Shown here piece by piece: positions 1 to 6,845 of a stretch of 58,829 nt of DNA. The stretch comes from Suilimivivens sp964614185 (GTDB lineage: Bacteria > Bacillota > Clostridia > Lachnospirales > Lachnospiraceae): the NCBI GenBank assembly GCA_964614185.1, contig CAZTKJ010000018.1, positions 1 through 58,829 of the forward strand, given 5' to 3'. The notes under the pieces were generated by a model. It searched no databases. It was not told where the DNA came from and saw nothing but the letters and a program-made list of their open reading frames with translations. Position 1 is the first letter of the stretch; the number at the start of each line of letters is the position of its first letter. The position numbers and the translations under genes are program-made.

Positions 1-2
1 CT

Positions 3-55
3 AAAAAGGGTGGGGCTAAACTTTTAAAAATGTCCTTGACAAGGGGTACAGTTTA
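3..55. repeat. Terminal inverted repeat, left copy
   Basis: These 53 bases are the exact reverse complement of 58777-58829; the next base on each side no longer matches. The repeat contains an 11-bp palindrome (CCTTGACAAGG, 34-44). On both sides it abuts a damaged or altered gene. This is what assembly breaks at copies of an insertion sequence look like, with the same element end facing into the contig on both sides. The family cannot be named because no transposase is in the window. Confidence 0.85.
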
Positions 56-289
56 GGTGTATATACCTATACAAAGTTATTATCAGAACAAATATTTATA
101 CCACTTGATGTGACTGATAATAAAGCAATTGCATATGCACCATTTCAAACAATCGCTCAATACTATGTTTCTTTAGGTTATTCTGGTATTGTTTGTAGCA
201 CGGTATGTCCAGTTGGGAAAAATGTGGTGTTGTTTGATAAGAAAATGGCTTGTCCAATAGGAGAAATAGAAGACTATCAAATATTGTAA
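56..289 (+). pseudogene. RES-domain protein, C-terminal remnant
   Basis: The frame is open from the left repeat to TAA at 287-289 and encodes about 77 residues with no start codon. The segment reads YAPFQTIAQYYVSLGYSGIV, then a Cys-rich turn and NVVLFDKK. This matches the tail of RES domains, where a Y-x-P-x-Q helix is followed by G-Y-x-GI and a G-x-N-x-V-LF strand. RES proteins are NAD+-degrading toxins or related enzymes, usually paired with a Xre antitoxin. The N-terminal part with the catalytic Arg and Glu is missing, cut at the repeated element, so this is a dead fragment unless the gene continues beyond the contig. No antitoxin is visible. Confidence 0.6.
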
Positions 290-330
290 TACAAGAGAAA
301 CATAGATATATTCTCGCAAACGGCAAAAGT

Positions 331-442
331 GTGAAAAAGGCTGTGGATATGTTCCCTCGAACCTAAAATTAGCGAGGAGATTCAGCGTATCCAAATGAGC
401 CATACAGAAGCGGTCTGCCTTTTAAGCCGGAAACCGCGGTAA
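331..442 (+). pseudogene. RNA methyltransferase-like C-terminal scraps
   Basis: Two short stretches in different frames resemble the extreme C-terminus of RlmD/RumA-type 23S rRNA uracil methyltransferases, or of related methylases carried on mobile elements. The first is VKKAVDMFPRT (331-363), followed by a stop. The second is MSHTEAVCLLSRKPR (395-442), ending in a stop. In such enzymes the two motifs are adjacent; here about 30 bases separate them. No start codon or upstream domain exists. The call rests on two short motifs, so it is tentative; it marks the region as a junkyard of decayed genes. Confidence 0.35.
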
Positions 443-527
443 GACCAAAATTTCTGAATGAGCCTGAACCTCAAAATGAAATTATCTGCAAATGCTATGA
501 AAATATAAATAATTGGAGGTGTCGCGC

Positions 528-1265
528 ATGTTGGAAATAGCTGTTTGTGACGATAATGGGAAAGACTTAAACGCCATCACAGAGATACTGCATGAGATAT
601 GTGCGGAGATAAAACAGGAATGCCATGTGTCTGCTTTCCGATCCTCTAATGATCTGTTGGAAGGACATGCGAAAATAGATATAGGTATATTGGATATTGT
701 CATGCCGGACTGCAATGGTATTGATTTAGGAAAAAAACTGAAAGAAAAATTCGGGGAGATTGCATTGATTTATACCACAAGCTATGAAGAATATTGCAAG
801 CAGGTAATTAACAAAGTCCATGCGTTTTCCTTTCTTGTAAAGCCGCTTGATAAGGCAGAACTGAAAGAACAGATCACTGAATGTGTGCAGAGAACAAAGG
901 AACATGTGCAGGATGGGGAAATTGTTTTTGAGAACGTGAAGGACGGCAATGGAGATATAATACCTGTTGTCCGGCTAAAGGTAAAGGATATTCTGTACTG
1001 TGAGTATATGAAATCGCAAAGGGAGATCTCTATTGTCTTAGAACATGAAGTGTATTTTTACCCGGCTGTGTTTGAAAGGCTTTCGGAGCAGCTGGAAAAT
1101 TATGGATTTGCTGTCAACTGTCGGGGCAGTATTGTAAATCTTTCACATATAAAAAGGCTGAAAGGCTACACGATTTATCTTGACAATGGAGAGAAATTAT
1201 CATTGACACAAAAACGTGTATCTGATTTTAAGGAAAAGATGAATACATATTTTCATGGAAAATAG
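528..1265 (+). CDS. LytTR-family response regulator
   Basis: A 245-residue AgrA-like response regulator. The receiver domain occupies about residues 1-120, with the acidic pair D8/D9 (AVCDDN), phospho-acceptor D56 (GILDIVMP) and K105 (FLVKPLD). A LytTR DNA-binding domain follows at about 140-243 (VKDILYCEYMKSQREI, then NCRGSIVNLSHIKRL). ATG 528 is preferred over an upstream TTG because GGAGG (515-519) lies eight bases before it. It is followed after 11 bases by its GHKL kinase, so the two form one operon. LytTR regulators bind pairs of short direct repeats two helical turns apart, and such a pair is at 2625-2663. The inducing signal is unknown: no signal peptide, precursor or AgrB-type processing gene is nearby. 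Confidence 0.93.
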   Translation: MLEIAVCDDNGKDLNAITEILHEICAEIKQECHVSAFRSSNDLLEGHAKIDIGILDIVMPDCNGIDLGKKLKEKFGEIALIYTTSYEEYCKQVINKVHAFSFLVKPLDKAELKEQITECVQRTKEHVQDGEIVFENVKDGNGDIIPVVRLKVKDILYCEYMKSQREISIVLEHEVYFYPAVFERLSEQLENYGFAVNCRGSIVNLSHIKRLKGYTIYLDNGEKLSLTQKRVSDFKEKMNTYFHGK

Positions 1266-1276
1266 AGGGTGGAAAA

Positions 1277-2575
1277 ATGGAAAAAATCTTACTTGCGCTT
1301 TGTTCTCTGCTTTCCTGCTTTATCATAACTTATATTTTGTTTCAGTTTATGGACGAAAGATATCAGAGGGCATATAAAAATAAACGTATTTATCTTTGGT
1401 CGGGGATAGGGACTACCGTGTTCATGGCGGTATTGAATCTTCTGGATATCTCAATGCTGAATTTGTTTGCATGGATCGTATTGTTTGCTGGCGGTTCAGG
1501 GTTTCTTTACTTTGAAAATAACGTAAAAAGTATAAAAAGGATTGTGGAATGCGAAACACTTTTAGTTATTATAGCTTTTACGGAAGCGATGGGTGTTATT
1601 TTTGTCAACTGGCTTTTAAGGGTAATAGAAGTACAGATAAAAAGTCCGATCATGGTAACCTGCTTAGAAGTGACGGTTTCAAAGGTTGTAGTGATTTTTC
1701 TATATTATATTGCAGTCAGAGGTTTTATGAAAAAACGATCTGCCATACATAGTAAAAAGCAGTCTGTTACTTATATTGTCATATTTTTATGCAGTTTTAT
1801 CAATATGATTGTGATTATGCAGGGACTTTCACATGATTTGGATAATGGAATATTGGCTGTCAATATGTGTTGTATCGTACTGGCTGATTTGTACTCGCTC
1901 TATTTTATAAGGGTGACGGACGAAAAGAAGGTCTATGATATAAAAGTCCGGACTTTGGAACAGCAAGCTAAGCTGCAGTATGAGTATTATTTACAGCAGG
2001 AGCAGAAATATAACCAGACGATTCAGATATTGCATGATGTGAACAGGCATATACAGTCGATCAAGGAACTTTGTGTATTGGGAAATACAGAAGAAACAAA
2101 GAAATACGCAGAACAAATAGGAGGTATCTTAAAGCCGTTGATACCGACTAAGTATACAGGAAATGCAATTCTTGATATTCTGCTTTCTGATAAAATCAGA
2201 CAGACTGAGGATAAGGGAATGAATTTTTCTGTGGATTTGGGTGGTATCAGTTTTGATTTCATGGAAGCCATAGACATAACTACAATTTTTGGCAATCTGC
2301 TGGATAATGCGCTGGAAGCTTGCGAAGCCATACAGAACAAGCCGGATAAAGGGATTGCGTTGACTGCAAAGAAATTTCAGGAAATAGTCTCAGTGACGGT
2401 TGAGAATGACTGTAACCCCATTAAGTGGCGGGCAGATATGCCGATATCAGAAAAAGGAGAAAACAGGGGGATAGGACTGCTGAATGTCCGTAAAAGTATT
2501 GACAAATATGACGGAAATTTAAAGCTCCGGGAAAATGAGGGAAAATTCATAGCAGAGTTTTTCCTGAACACATGA
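1277..2575 (+). CDS. GHKL sensor histidine kinase (AgrC-like)
   Basis: A 432-residue membrane kinase. About six hydrophobic segments fill residues 1-212, as in AgrC and related quorum or peptide sensors. A linker coiled coil (about 220-250) and a phospho-acceptor motif LHDVNRHIQSI (H253) follow. The C-terminal HATPase of the GHKL group has an N box (FGNLLDNALEAC, about 336-347) and a glycine box NRGIGLLNVRKSID. It lies 11 bases behind the LytTR regulator with RBS GAGGGTGG, so the pair is co-transcribed. It probably autophosphorylates on a membrane-sensed signal and passes the phosphate to D56 of the partner. Confidence 0.93.
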   Translation: MEKILLALCSLLSCFIITYILFQFMDERYQRAYKNKRIYLWSGIGTTVFMAVLNLLDISMLNLFAWIVLFAGGSGFLYFENNVKSIKRIVECETLLVIIAFTEAMGVIFVNWLLRVIEVQIKSPIMVTCLEVTVSKVVVIFLYYIAVRGFMKKRSAIHSKKQSVTYIVIFLCSFINMIVIMQGLSHDLDNGILAVNMCCIVLADLYSLYFIRVTDEKKVYDIKVRTLEQQAKLQYEYYLQQEQKYNQTIQILHDVNRHIQSIKELCVLGNTEETKKYAEQIGGILKPLIPTKYTGNAILDILLSDKIRQTEDKGMNFSVDLGGISFDFMEAIDITTIFGNLLDNALEACEAIQNKPDKGIALTAKKFQEIVSVTVENDCNPIKWRADMPISEKGENRGIGLLNVRKSIDKYDGNLKLRENEGKFIAEFFLNT

Positions 2576-2624
2576 AAATATATTTTCGGTGGATGCAGTA
2601 ATAAGAGACGTGAGCTTTTTTAGA

Positions 2625-2677
2625 AAAATCTGTAACTCGTGCAGAAAATCTGTAAGTCGTGCAAAAAAAGTTATGAT
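2625..2677 (+). promoter_or_regulatory. LytTR operator (direct repeat) and -10 box
   Basis: AAAATCTGTAACTCGTGCA (2625-2643) is repeated as AAAATCTGTAAGTCGTGCA (2645-2663), 18 of 19 bases identical with a period of exactly 20 bp. A -10-like TATGAT (2672-2677) follows, and there is no good -35. Two direct half-sites two turns apart just upstream of a bare -10 are typical of LytTR-activated promoters. It would drive the 233-residue gene at 2769. Confidence 0.7.
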
Positions 2678-2768
2678 GAAAGAAAAAGATTTCGATAGAG
2701 ATAGTGAAAGATTTCATTTATTAACAAAGAGATTTCAAAGTTTTTAAAAGTATGGGGAGAAATATGGC

Positions 2769-3470
2769 ATGTCGAGAATAGCAGATTACAGTTTTTTATT
2801 GCAAAGTATGTTCGGAACAAAAGAGACAAATATAGCAGGCGGATTTCAGGTGTCGCAGTTGAACAGCGATTCCGTGCAAGCACAGTTAAGGGCAGCAGGC
2901 ATTGATACAAATAGTAATCAGTACAAAGCAGTAATGCAGAGTATGTTATCATCAAGTCATGGTTTTGGTTACACAAATGTCCAGGCAATTAAGAACAGAA
3001 TGAGCCGATATGATAAAGATGGTGATTATGTTGATCCTGTAACAGGATTGGCCGGTTTGACTGTAACAGCCAAGAATCTTGCAAGTAAGAATAAAATTAT
3101 TTCCATTCCTGAAAGCAGCAGGGATGAGATGTTTAACTTAACAAAAAGAGAATTTTTAAGGGAAAATGGTGTTGCCAATGGTGATACAACCCAAAGGTCT
3201 GATGCTTATTTGAATTTGTATCGAAAGATGGATAAAAAAGACAGGTTAGCAGCCGGAAATACATTAAGGCAATATGAACGGGCATATACACAGGCATTTG
3301 TTGATGCAGTGAAAACTATTGATCCTAAGTGGAAACCGGGAAAAGCGATTCCGTCCGGAGCATTAGACGGAATTACAAGAGAATCTATCGACAGTTTACT
3401 TGTTAAATCAGGAAACAAACTTGTAAATAGAGCGTCTGCTTTGGAAGGTTCATTAAATATACAGGTATAA
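2769..3470 (+). CDS. Uncharacterised 233-residue protein, likely LytTR target
   Basis: A soluble, hydrophilic protein with no signal peptide, transmembrane segment or cysteine. I do not recognise a family with confidence. The N-terminus has a YSFLLQSMFG segment, and the middle a flexible Gly/Asp stretch (DKDGDYVDPVTGLAGL, about 80-95) that could bind a metal. The C-terminal half is helical and basic. ATG 2769 has GGGGAG about ten bases upstream. Its position right after the LytTR/GHKL pair, behind a phased direct-repeat operator (2625-2663), suggests it is the output of that system. It could be an exported factor using a non-classical route, or a cytoplasmic effector; nothing in the sequence decides this. 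Confidence 0.75.
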   Translation: MSRIADYSFLLQSMFGTKETNIAGGFQVSQLNSDSVQAQLRAAGIDTNSNQYKAVMQSMLSSSHGFGYTNVQAIKNRMSRYDKDGDYVDPVTGLAGLTVTAKNLASKNKIISIPESSRDEMFNLTKREFLRENGVANGDTTQRSDAYLNLYRKMDKKDRLAAGNTLRQYERAYTQAFVDAVKTIDPKWKPGKAIPSGALDGITRESIDSLLVKSGNKLVNRASALEGSLNIQV

Positions 3471-3526
3471 CTATACATTATTGTATATTATAAATAAAAA
3501 TGTAGAAATTTGAAAGGCATATATTT

Positions 3527-3859
3527 ATGTTGATAAAATGGAATATAAAAGAAATTATATTAAAAAATATATATTCACTAATATATGGAATATTTGGCTG
3601 CTTAGGTTTAATATGTTTATTTAATTGGTTTGCTATAGTTAGTTTTCACGAAATAAGTAAATATCCTTATAGATATTCAATGTATATTGCTTTGGGAATG
3701 GTTTCATTAATTGTATGTATAGTAACTTTCATTTGGAATATTAAAACTTTAATGAAAGAAAAAAATAGAATCAGATATACTTTTTTTGAATCCCTATTTA
3801 CAGTAATTATAGTTGTTCTTTTTTTCTTTATATTTGGATTTATAGATGCAAAAATTTAA
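3527..3859 (+). CDS. Small membrane protein, unknown
   Basis: A 110-residue protein with three hydrophobic segments at about residues 15-38 (LIYGIFGCLGLICLFNWFAI), 50-70 (MYIALGMVSLIVCIVTFIW) and 88-106 (TVIIVVLFFFIFGF), and Lys/Arg-rich loops. No family is recognised. The base composition is markedly more AT-rich than the core genes of the window. It starts 57 bases after the 233-residue gene, with a GAAAGG-type RBS, and may be its co-transcribed membrane partner or immunity protein. That role is inferred from position only. Confidence 0.6.
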   Translation: MLIKWNIKEIILKNIYSLIYGIFGCLGLICLFNWFAIVSFHEISKYPYRYSMYIALGMVSLIVCIVTFIWNIKTLMKEKNRIRYTFFESLFTVIIVVLFFFIFGFIDAKI

Positions 3860-3908
3860 ATTACAATACTTTTATAGGTTACAATAATGTAGAAGAACAA
3901 AAGTGATA

Positions 3909-4247
3909 GTGTCAAGATTTTTTCGCAAAAATAATTCCAACCGTTTGGTAGCCGGCAATCAGCCGGCTATGATATCAGACAGCAGCTCATCTTCCGGTTT
4001 GGTGAGATGAGCCATGTTCATGTAACGGCGTGTTCCCCACTGGGTCCCGGCTACATGACGAAGACTGGCACATACCAGCATCAGGGCACTCTGCCCATCG
4101 GGAAAGGCGCCGATCGCCTTTGTCCGGCGTTTGATCTCGCGGTTTAGACGTTCGATGGTGTTGTTGGTCCGTATCCAGCTCCAGTGCTGGGTGGGAAAAT
4201 CCATATAGGTGAGGAATTCCTCCTTCCATTAAAGATTTTCTTGACAC
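3909..4247. mobile_element. Internally deleted IS256-type element
   Basis: GTGTCAAGA at 3909-3917 and its reverse complement TCTTGACAC at 4239-4247 bracket a 339-bp unit. Inside is only the 3' end of a mutator-type transposase on the minus strand. This looks like an internally deleted, non-autonomous copy. No clear target-site duplication is visible. Its right tip abuts, and by one base overlaps, the palindrome at 4247-4298. Confidence 0.65.
3959..4229 (-). pseudogene. IS256-family transposase, C-terminal fragment
   Basis: On the minus strand, about 89 residues read WKEEFLTYMDFPTQHWSWIR, then NTIERLNREIKRRTKAIGAF, PDGQSALMLVCASLRHVAGT and KKYMNM-like GTRRYMNMAHL, ending with a stop at 3959-3961. 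The ERLNRE helix and the FPDGxSALMLVCAxLRHV block are characteristic of the C-terminus of mutator/IS256 transposases. About 300 upstream residues, including most of the DDE catalytic domain, are gone; an in-frame stop precedes the conserved segment. It is not functional alone but could be mobilised by a full copy elsewhere. Confidence 0.85.
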
Positions 4248-4269
4248 CAAATATAGTCGGTGCTACTAT
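4241..4269 (+). promoter_or_regulatory. Hybrid promoter made with the IS tip
   Basis: TTGACA (4241-4246) lies in the element's terminal repeat. TACTAT (4264-4269) lies 17 bp further on, inside the palindrome. An alternative -10, TATAAT (4267-4272), has a 20-bp spacer. The element thus supplies a perfect -35 to the gene at 4315. Confidence 0.45.
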
Positions 4270-4298
4270 AATATTATAGTAGCACCGACTATATTTGG
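4247..4298. promoter_or_regulatory. Perfect 52-bp palindrome, probable operator
   Basis: Two 26-base arms are exact reverse complements with no spacer; the centre is TATAATATTATA and the outer bases are CCAAATATAG and CTATATTTGG. It ends 16 bases before ATG 4315 and overlaps the promoter. It has no U tract, so it is more likely an operator than a terminator. Confidence 0.7.
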
Positions 4299-4314
4299 AG
4301 AAAGGATTGTATAT

Positions 4315-4686
4315 ATGCGTATTTACTCAAACTACAACCAAAATGATTATGATTTAATACTTGAGGAATCAAAAAAACTAGGATTTACACCTTCCTCATT
4401 CCAAAATTATTGTGTAATGCTTTATATCATGCAAAACACCAATAATCGAAAAGGCACAACCAGCATTGCCACCTTAACCATAAATATGCTCAATGCTCTT
4501 AATTCACGATCATCCGGAGAAACATTTATTGTCTCTTCTCTCATTCCAAACGAGTGGCCTGACCTATCAAGAAGTGATAAAATGAGGATTGCAAAAGCAT
4601 TAGCAAGCCATGTGAGAAATAACCCTTCTACTTTTTCTATTGATAGCATGGCTGATGGTAAAATAACAATATACAAAAAACTATAG
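4315..4686 (+). CDS. Ribbon-helix-helix-like protein with DUF1413-like tail
   Basis: A 123-residue protein. Residues 1-45 (YSNYNQNDYDLILEESKKLG, then FTPSSFQNYCVMLYI) look like a CopG/Arc-type ribbon-helix-helix: a short strand, a helix rich in acidic residues, and a second helix after a T-P-S-S cap. The second half (GETFIVSSLIPNEWPDLSRS, then KMRIAKALASHV) resembles DUF1413, a small domain of unknown function with F-x-V-x-x-L and E-W-x-x-L motifs. The perfect palindrome overlapping its promoter suggests the protein represses itself by binding there. It could be an antitoxin without its toxin or an accessory-element regulator. Family assignment is by eye. Confidence 0.6.
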   Translation: MRIYSNYNQNDYDLILEESKKLGFTPSSFQNYCVMLYIMQNTNNRKGTTSIATLTINMLNALNSRSSGETFIVSSLIPNEWPDLSRSDKMRIAKALASHVRNNPSTFSIDSMADGKITIYKKL

Positions 4687-5062
4687 TTAGAATTGGTCGA
4701 AAACCGACTGTGTAGCTATCCCATGATAACCTTTATATTTATTATTCCCATTCTCAGCGCACATATCGTTGAAAATGGCACATCTGAAAATATGATGGAG
4801 CAGAAAGGTTATTTCTACGCGCTTTACACGCTTGTAGAATAGTGAAAAAGATTTGAAAATGCAAACATATTTCAGAATATGGCTACTTATGAAAAACGTG
4901 ATACTCAAACTGATTATTATCATACTCGAGAGCTATTTCGAAACACTATATATAATGGGATGGAAAGAGTTACTTATATGATTACTACGAAAAGTGGATA
5001 TATTATTTTAAAGGGTATCAAATAGGAAAATATGCATATACTGTTATAACTGTAAAAATTGC
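4687..5062. other. AT-rich gap with a short open frame
   Basis: There is no convincing gene. One open frame from about 4879 to 5026 encodes about 48 residues from MATYEKRDTQTDYYHTRELF to YIILKGIK and stop. It lacks an RBS and a recognisable family, and may be a remnant. The rest is AT-rich with no clear structure. Confidence 0.4.
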
Positions 5063-5091
5063 TTGACATGAAGTTTATGGTTGAGTAAGAT
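5063..5091 (+). promoter_or_regulatory. Promoter of the AbiF-like RNA
   Basis: TTGACA (5063-5068), a 17-bp spacer and TAAGAT (5086-5091) form a near-consensus sigma-A promoter. Transcription would start at about 5098, at the edge of the structured RNA. Confidence 0.7.
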
Positions 5092-5097
5092 AAATAC

Positions 5098-5164
5098 AGT
5101 GATCGCGTTGCAGAAACCTGTGAGGCCTGCGACCGGGGGAGAACCTGCGGGGTCTCCTCTTTTT
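5098..5164 (+). ncRNA. Structured RNA upstream of abi gene (abiF-motif-like)
   Basis: A GC-rich island in AT-rich DNA folds into two hairpins. The first is GTTGCAG (5107-5113) with CTGCGAC (5127-5133). The second is GGGGAGA (5136-5142) with TCTCCTC (5153-5159), each with one G-U pair, followed by five T. Both apical loops share the pattern AACCTGYGRGG. An RNA motif named abiF has been described upstream of Abi_2-family genes, possibly acting as an RNA antitoxin. Position, promoter and terminator fit that class; the match to the motif was not computed. Confidence 0.6.
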
Positions 5165-5184
5165 ACTTTAAGAGGATATTTATT

Positions 5185-6123
5185 ATGCCAAAGATTTTTT
5201 TGAATTATGATCAGCAAATAGAAAAACTGAAGGATGAGAAAAATCTACAAATTGATGATACGGCGTACGCTAAGGATATTTTAAGGCAGACGAGCTATTA
5301 CTCATTAATTGGAGGATATAAGGATATCTTTAAGAATCCAACAACCAAGAAGTATAAGGATGGAACGCGGTTTGAGGATATTGTAGAGTTATATTATTTT
5401 GATGAATCCTTAAGACAGTTGTTTTTGAAATATCTTATTAAAGTGGAAAATGAAATAAAATCACAAGTTTCTTACTATTTTACAGAAAAGAATGGAGAGA
5501 ACCAAAAGGAATATCTTAATACTGCAAATTATAATTATGTAGGTAAGAAAAATCAAAAAGATATTGATCGCTTAATAAAAATATTAGAAGGACATGTTAC
5601 TAAACCAACGGATTATCACTATATAAATCATGCACAGAAAAAATATGGAAATGTTCCATTGTGGGTACTGACAAATGCGTTAACATTTGGTAATATTTCA
5701 AAAATGTATATGTTGCTTCCACAAGATATACAGATTAAGGTCAGTAAGAATTATTCGTGTATCAATGAAAGCCAAATGACTTCTATGTTAACGGTAATGG
5801 TAAAATTTAGAAATGTTTGTGCACATGGTGAGCGGTTATTTACATATAGAACTGTTGATAGCATTCCGAATTTACCAATACATAAGAAATTAGGCATAGC
5901 TCAAAGAGGTACACAGTATATAAATGGAAAAAATGATTTGTTCTCAGTAATGATTGCTTTACGGTATTTTTTGAACGATGGTTGGTATAAGGAATTTATG
6001 AAAGAACTTAAAGCTCTGATTGATAAGTATCTTAAGAAACACGATAGTATAGCAGAACAAGAATTATATGAGAAAATGGGATTTTCAGAAAACTGGAGAA
6101 AGATAACTAGATATAGGAAATAG
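5185..6123 (+). CDS. Abi_2 family (AbiD/AbiF-like) abortive infection protein
   Basis: A 312-residue protein with the features of the Abi_2 family: an N-terminal FLNYDQQIEKLKDEKNLQI segment, then YYSLIGGYKDIFK, FDESLRQLFLKYLIKVENEI, and near residues 209-214 the HEPN motif R-N-V-C-A-H (R209-x4-H214), followed by GERL. HEPN domains are usually metal-independent RNases; Abi_2 proteins stop phage growth by killing or arresting the infected cell. RBS AAGAGGAT precedes ATG 5185 by eight bases. The gene starts 20 bases after the terminator-like end of the structured RNA at 5098-5164, so the protein is probably held in check by that RNA, either by binding or by controlling read-through. Composition is AT-rich, consistent with horizontal transfer. 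Confidence 0.9.
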   Translation: MPKIFLNYDQQIEKLKDEKNLQIDDTAYAKDILRQTSYYSLIGGYKDIFKNPTTKKYKDGTRFEDIVELYYFDESLRQLFLKYLIKVENEIKSQVSYYFTEKNGENQKEYLNTANYNYVGKKNQKDIDRLIKILEGHVTKPTDYHYINHAQKKYGNVPLWVLTNALTFGNISKMYMLLPQDIQIKVSKNYSCINESQMTSMLTVMVKFRNVCAHGERLFTYRTVDSIPNLPIHKKLGIAQRGTQYINGKNDLFSVMIALRYFLNDGWYKEFMKELKALIDKYLKKHDSIAEQELYEKMGFSENWRKITRYRK

Positions 6124-6189
6124 TGAGGATAGAAGATGTTCCCATTTAAGATGGTTTATGTTCCGATTTCAAAAGAGGAGTGATGCTCT

Positions 6190-6414
6190 ATGATGATTAG
6201 CCCGGAAGAGTTTATAGAAGAATACAAAAATAAGTCATACGCAGATCTTTTGTCGATAAGGGATGAGTTTCTCGAGAAAATTCGAGTATTTGAGAACCAC
6301 ACTTATGATTCGGAGATGGTCGTAGTCCATCCATCGCCGGAAGTCGTCTATCAGTGCAATCTGAAGTACATGGGGAAGTTGTGTGAGCTGATTTCTGAGA
6401 AGTATAGCAAGTAG
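6190..6414 (+). CDS. Small hypothetical protein (74 residues)
   Basis: A 74-residue, acidic, mostly helical protein (MMISPEEFIEEYKNKSYADL) with no cysteine pairs or membrane segment. AAGAGGAG about ten bases upstream gives a good RBS; either of two adjacent ATGs could start it. A 15-codon open frame (6135-6182) lies just upstream and includes this RBS. No family is recognised. Its stop codon directly abuts the decayed glycosylase, so the two were probably once an operon. Confidence 0.6.
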   Translation: MMISPEEFIEEYKNKSYADLLSIRDEFLEKIRVFENHTYDSEMVVVHPSPEVVYQCNLKYMGKLCELISEKYSK

Positions 6415-6826
6415 TTTCTTTTTGGTGATGCTGATGCTCGTGCCTACTTGGAGGTTATTCGTGATTTCCTAAAGTCCAAGAATCTAGGATATAACACTTC
6501 TCTGAAAAATGAGATCAAGAAGCGAAAAGCCGGAAAGAAATATACGATCCAGGACCACATCCAAGGCATGATTTATTCCATGCTTACGAACCAGACCAAA
6601 TGTCATCGCGTTGAACCGCATCTGTCAGAAATTGACAAACTTTTTTTGATTATAATTCAGTGAAGTAAATGAGCAGCTGGTCAAGTTATCAGAACAGACG
6701 GGCATATCAAAAGTAGAAATTGATAATTTGATCTGGAGCTTTTGTGCAGATGGGTTTGGTGAGGTCTGTACAGCCATACCACACTGTAAGAGTTGTCCGA
6801 TCAGAGATTGGTGCAATGGGTGTTAA
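6415..6826 (+). pseudogene. HhH-GPD DNA glycosylase, decayed
   Basis: The N-terminal part (LEVIRDFLKSKNLGYNTSLK ... EIDKLF) and the C-terminal part (SKVEIDNLIWSFCADGFGEV, then CTAIPHCKSCPIRDWCNGC and TAA at 6824-6826) belong to one family of base-excision glycosylases of the endonuclease III/OGG type. The Cys cluster at the end would hold a [4Fe-4S] cluster. Between them, at about 6645-6665, the frame is lost in a T run and the catalytic helix-hairpin-helix region, roughly 100 codons, is missing. The start codon is missing too. It is an internally deleted, non-functional gene. Confidence 0.6.
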
Positions 6827-6845
6827 AAATGTAGAGGAGACAGTA

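Noticed and set aside
3959..4250. Two minus-strand open frames that could be read as separate small genes
   Set aside because: One is the transposase remnant and the other is its shadow in a shifted frame.
4247..4298. Palindrome as a terminator
   Set aside because: It lacks a U tract on either strand and sits on a promoter directly before a start codon.
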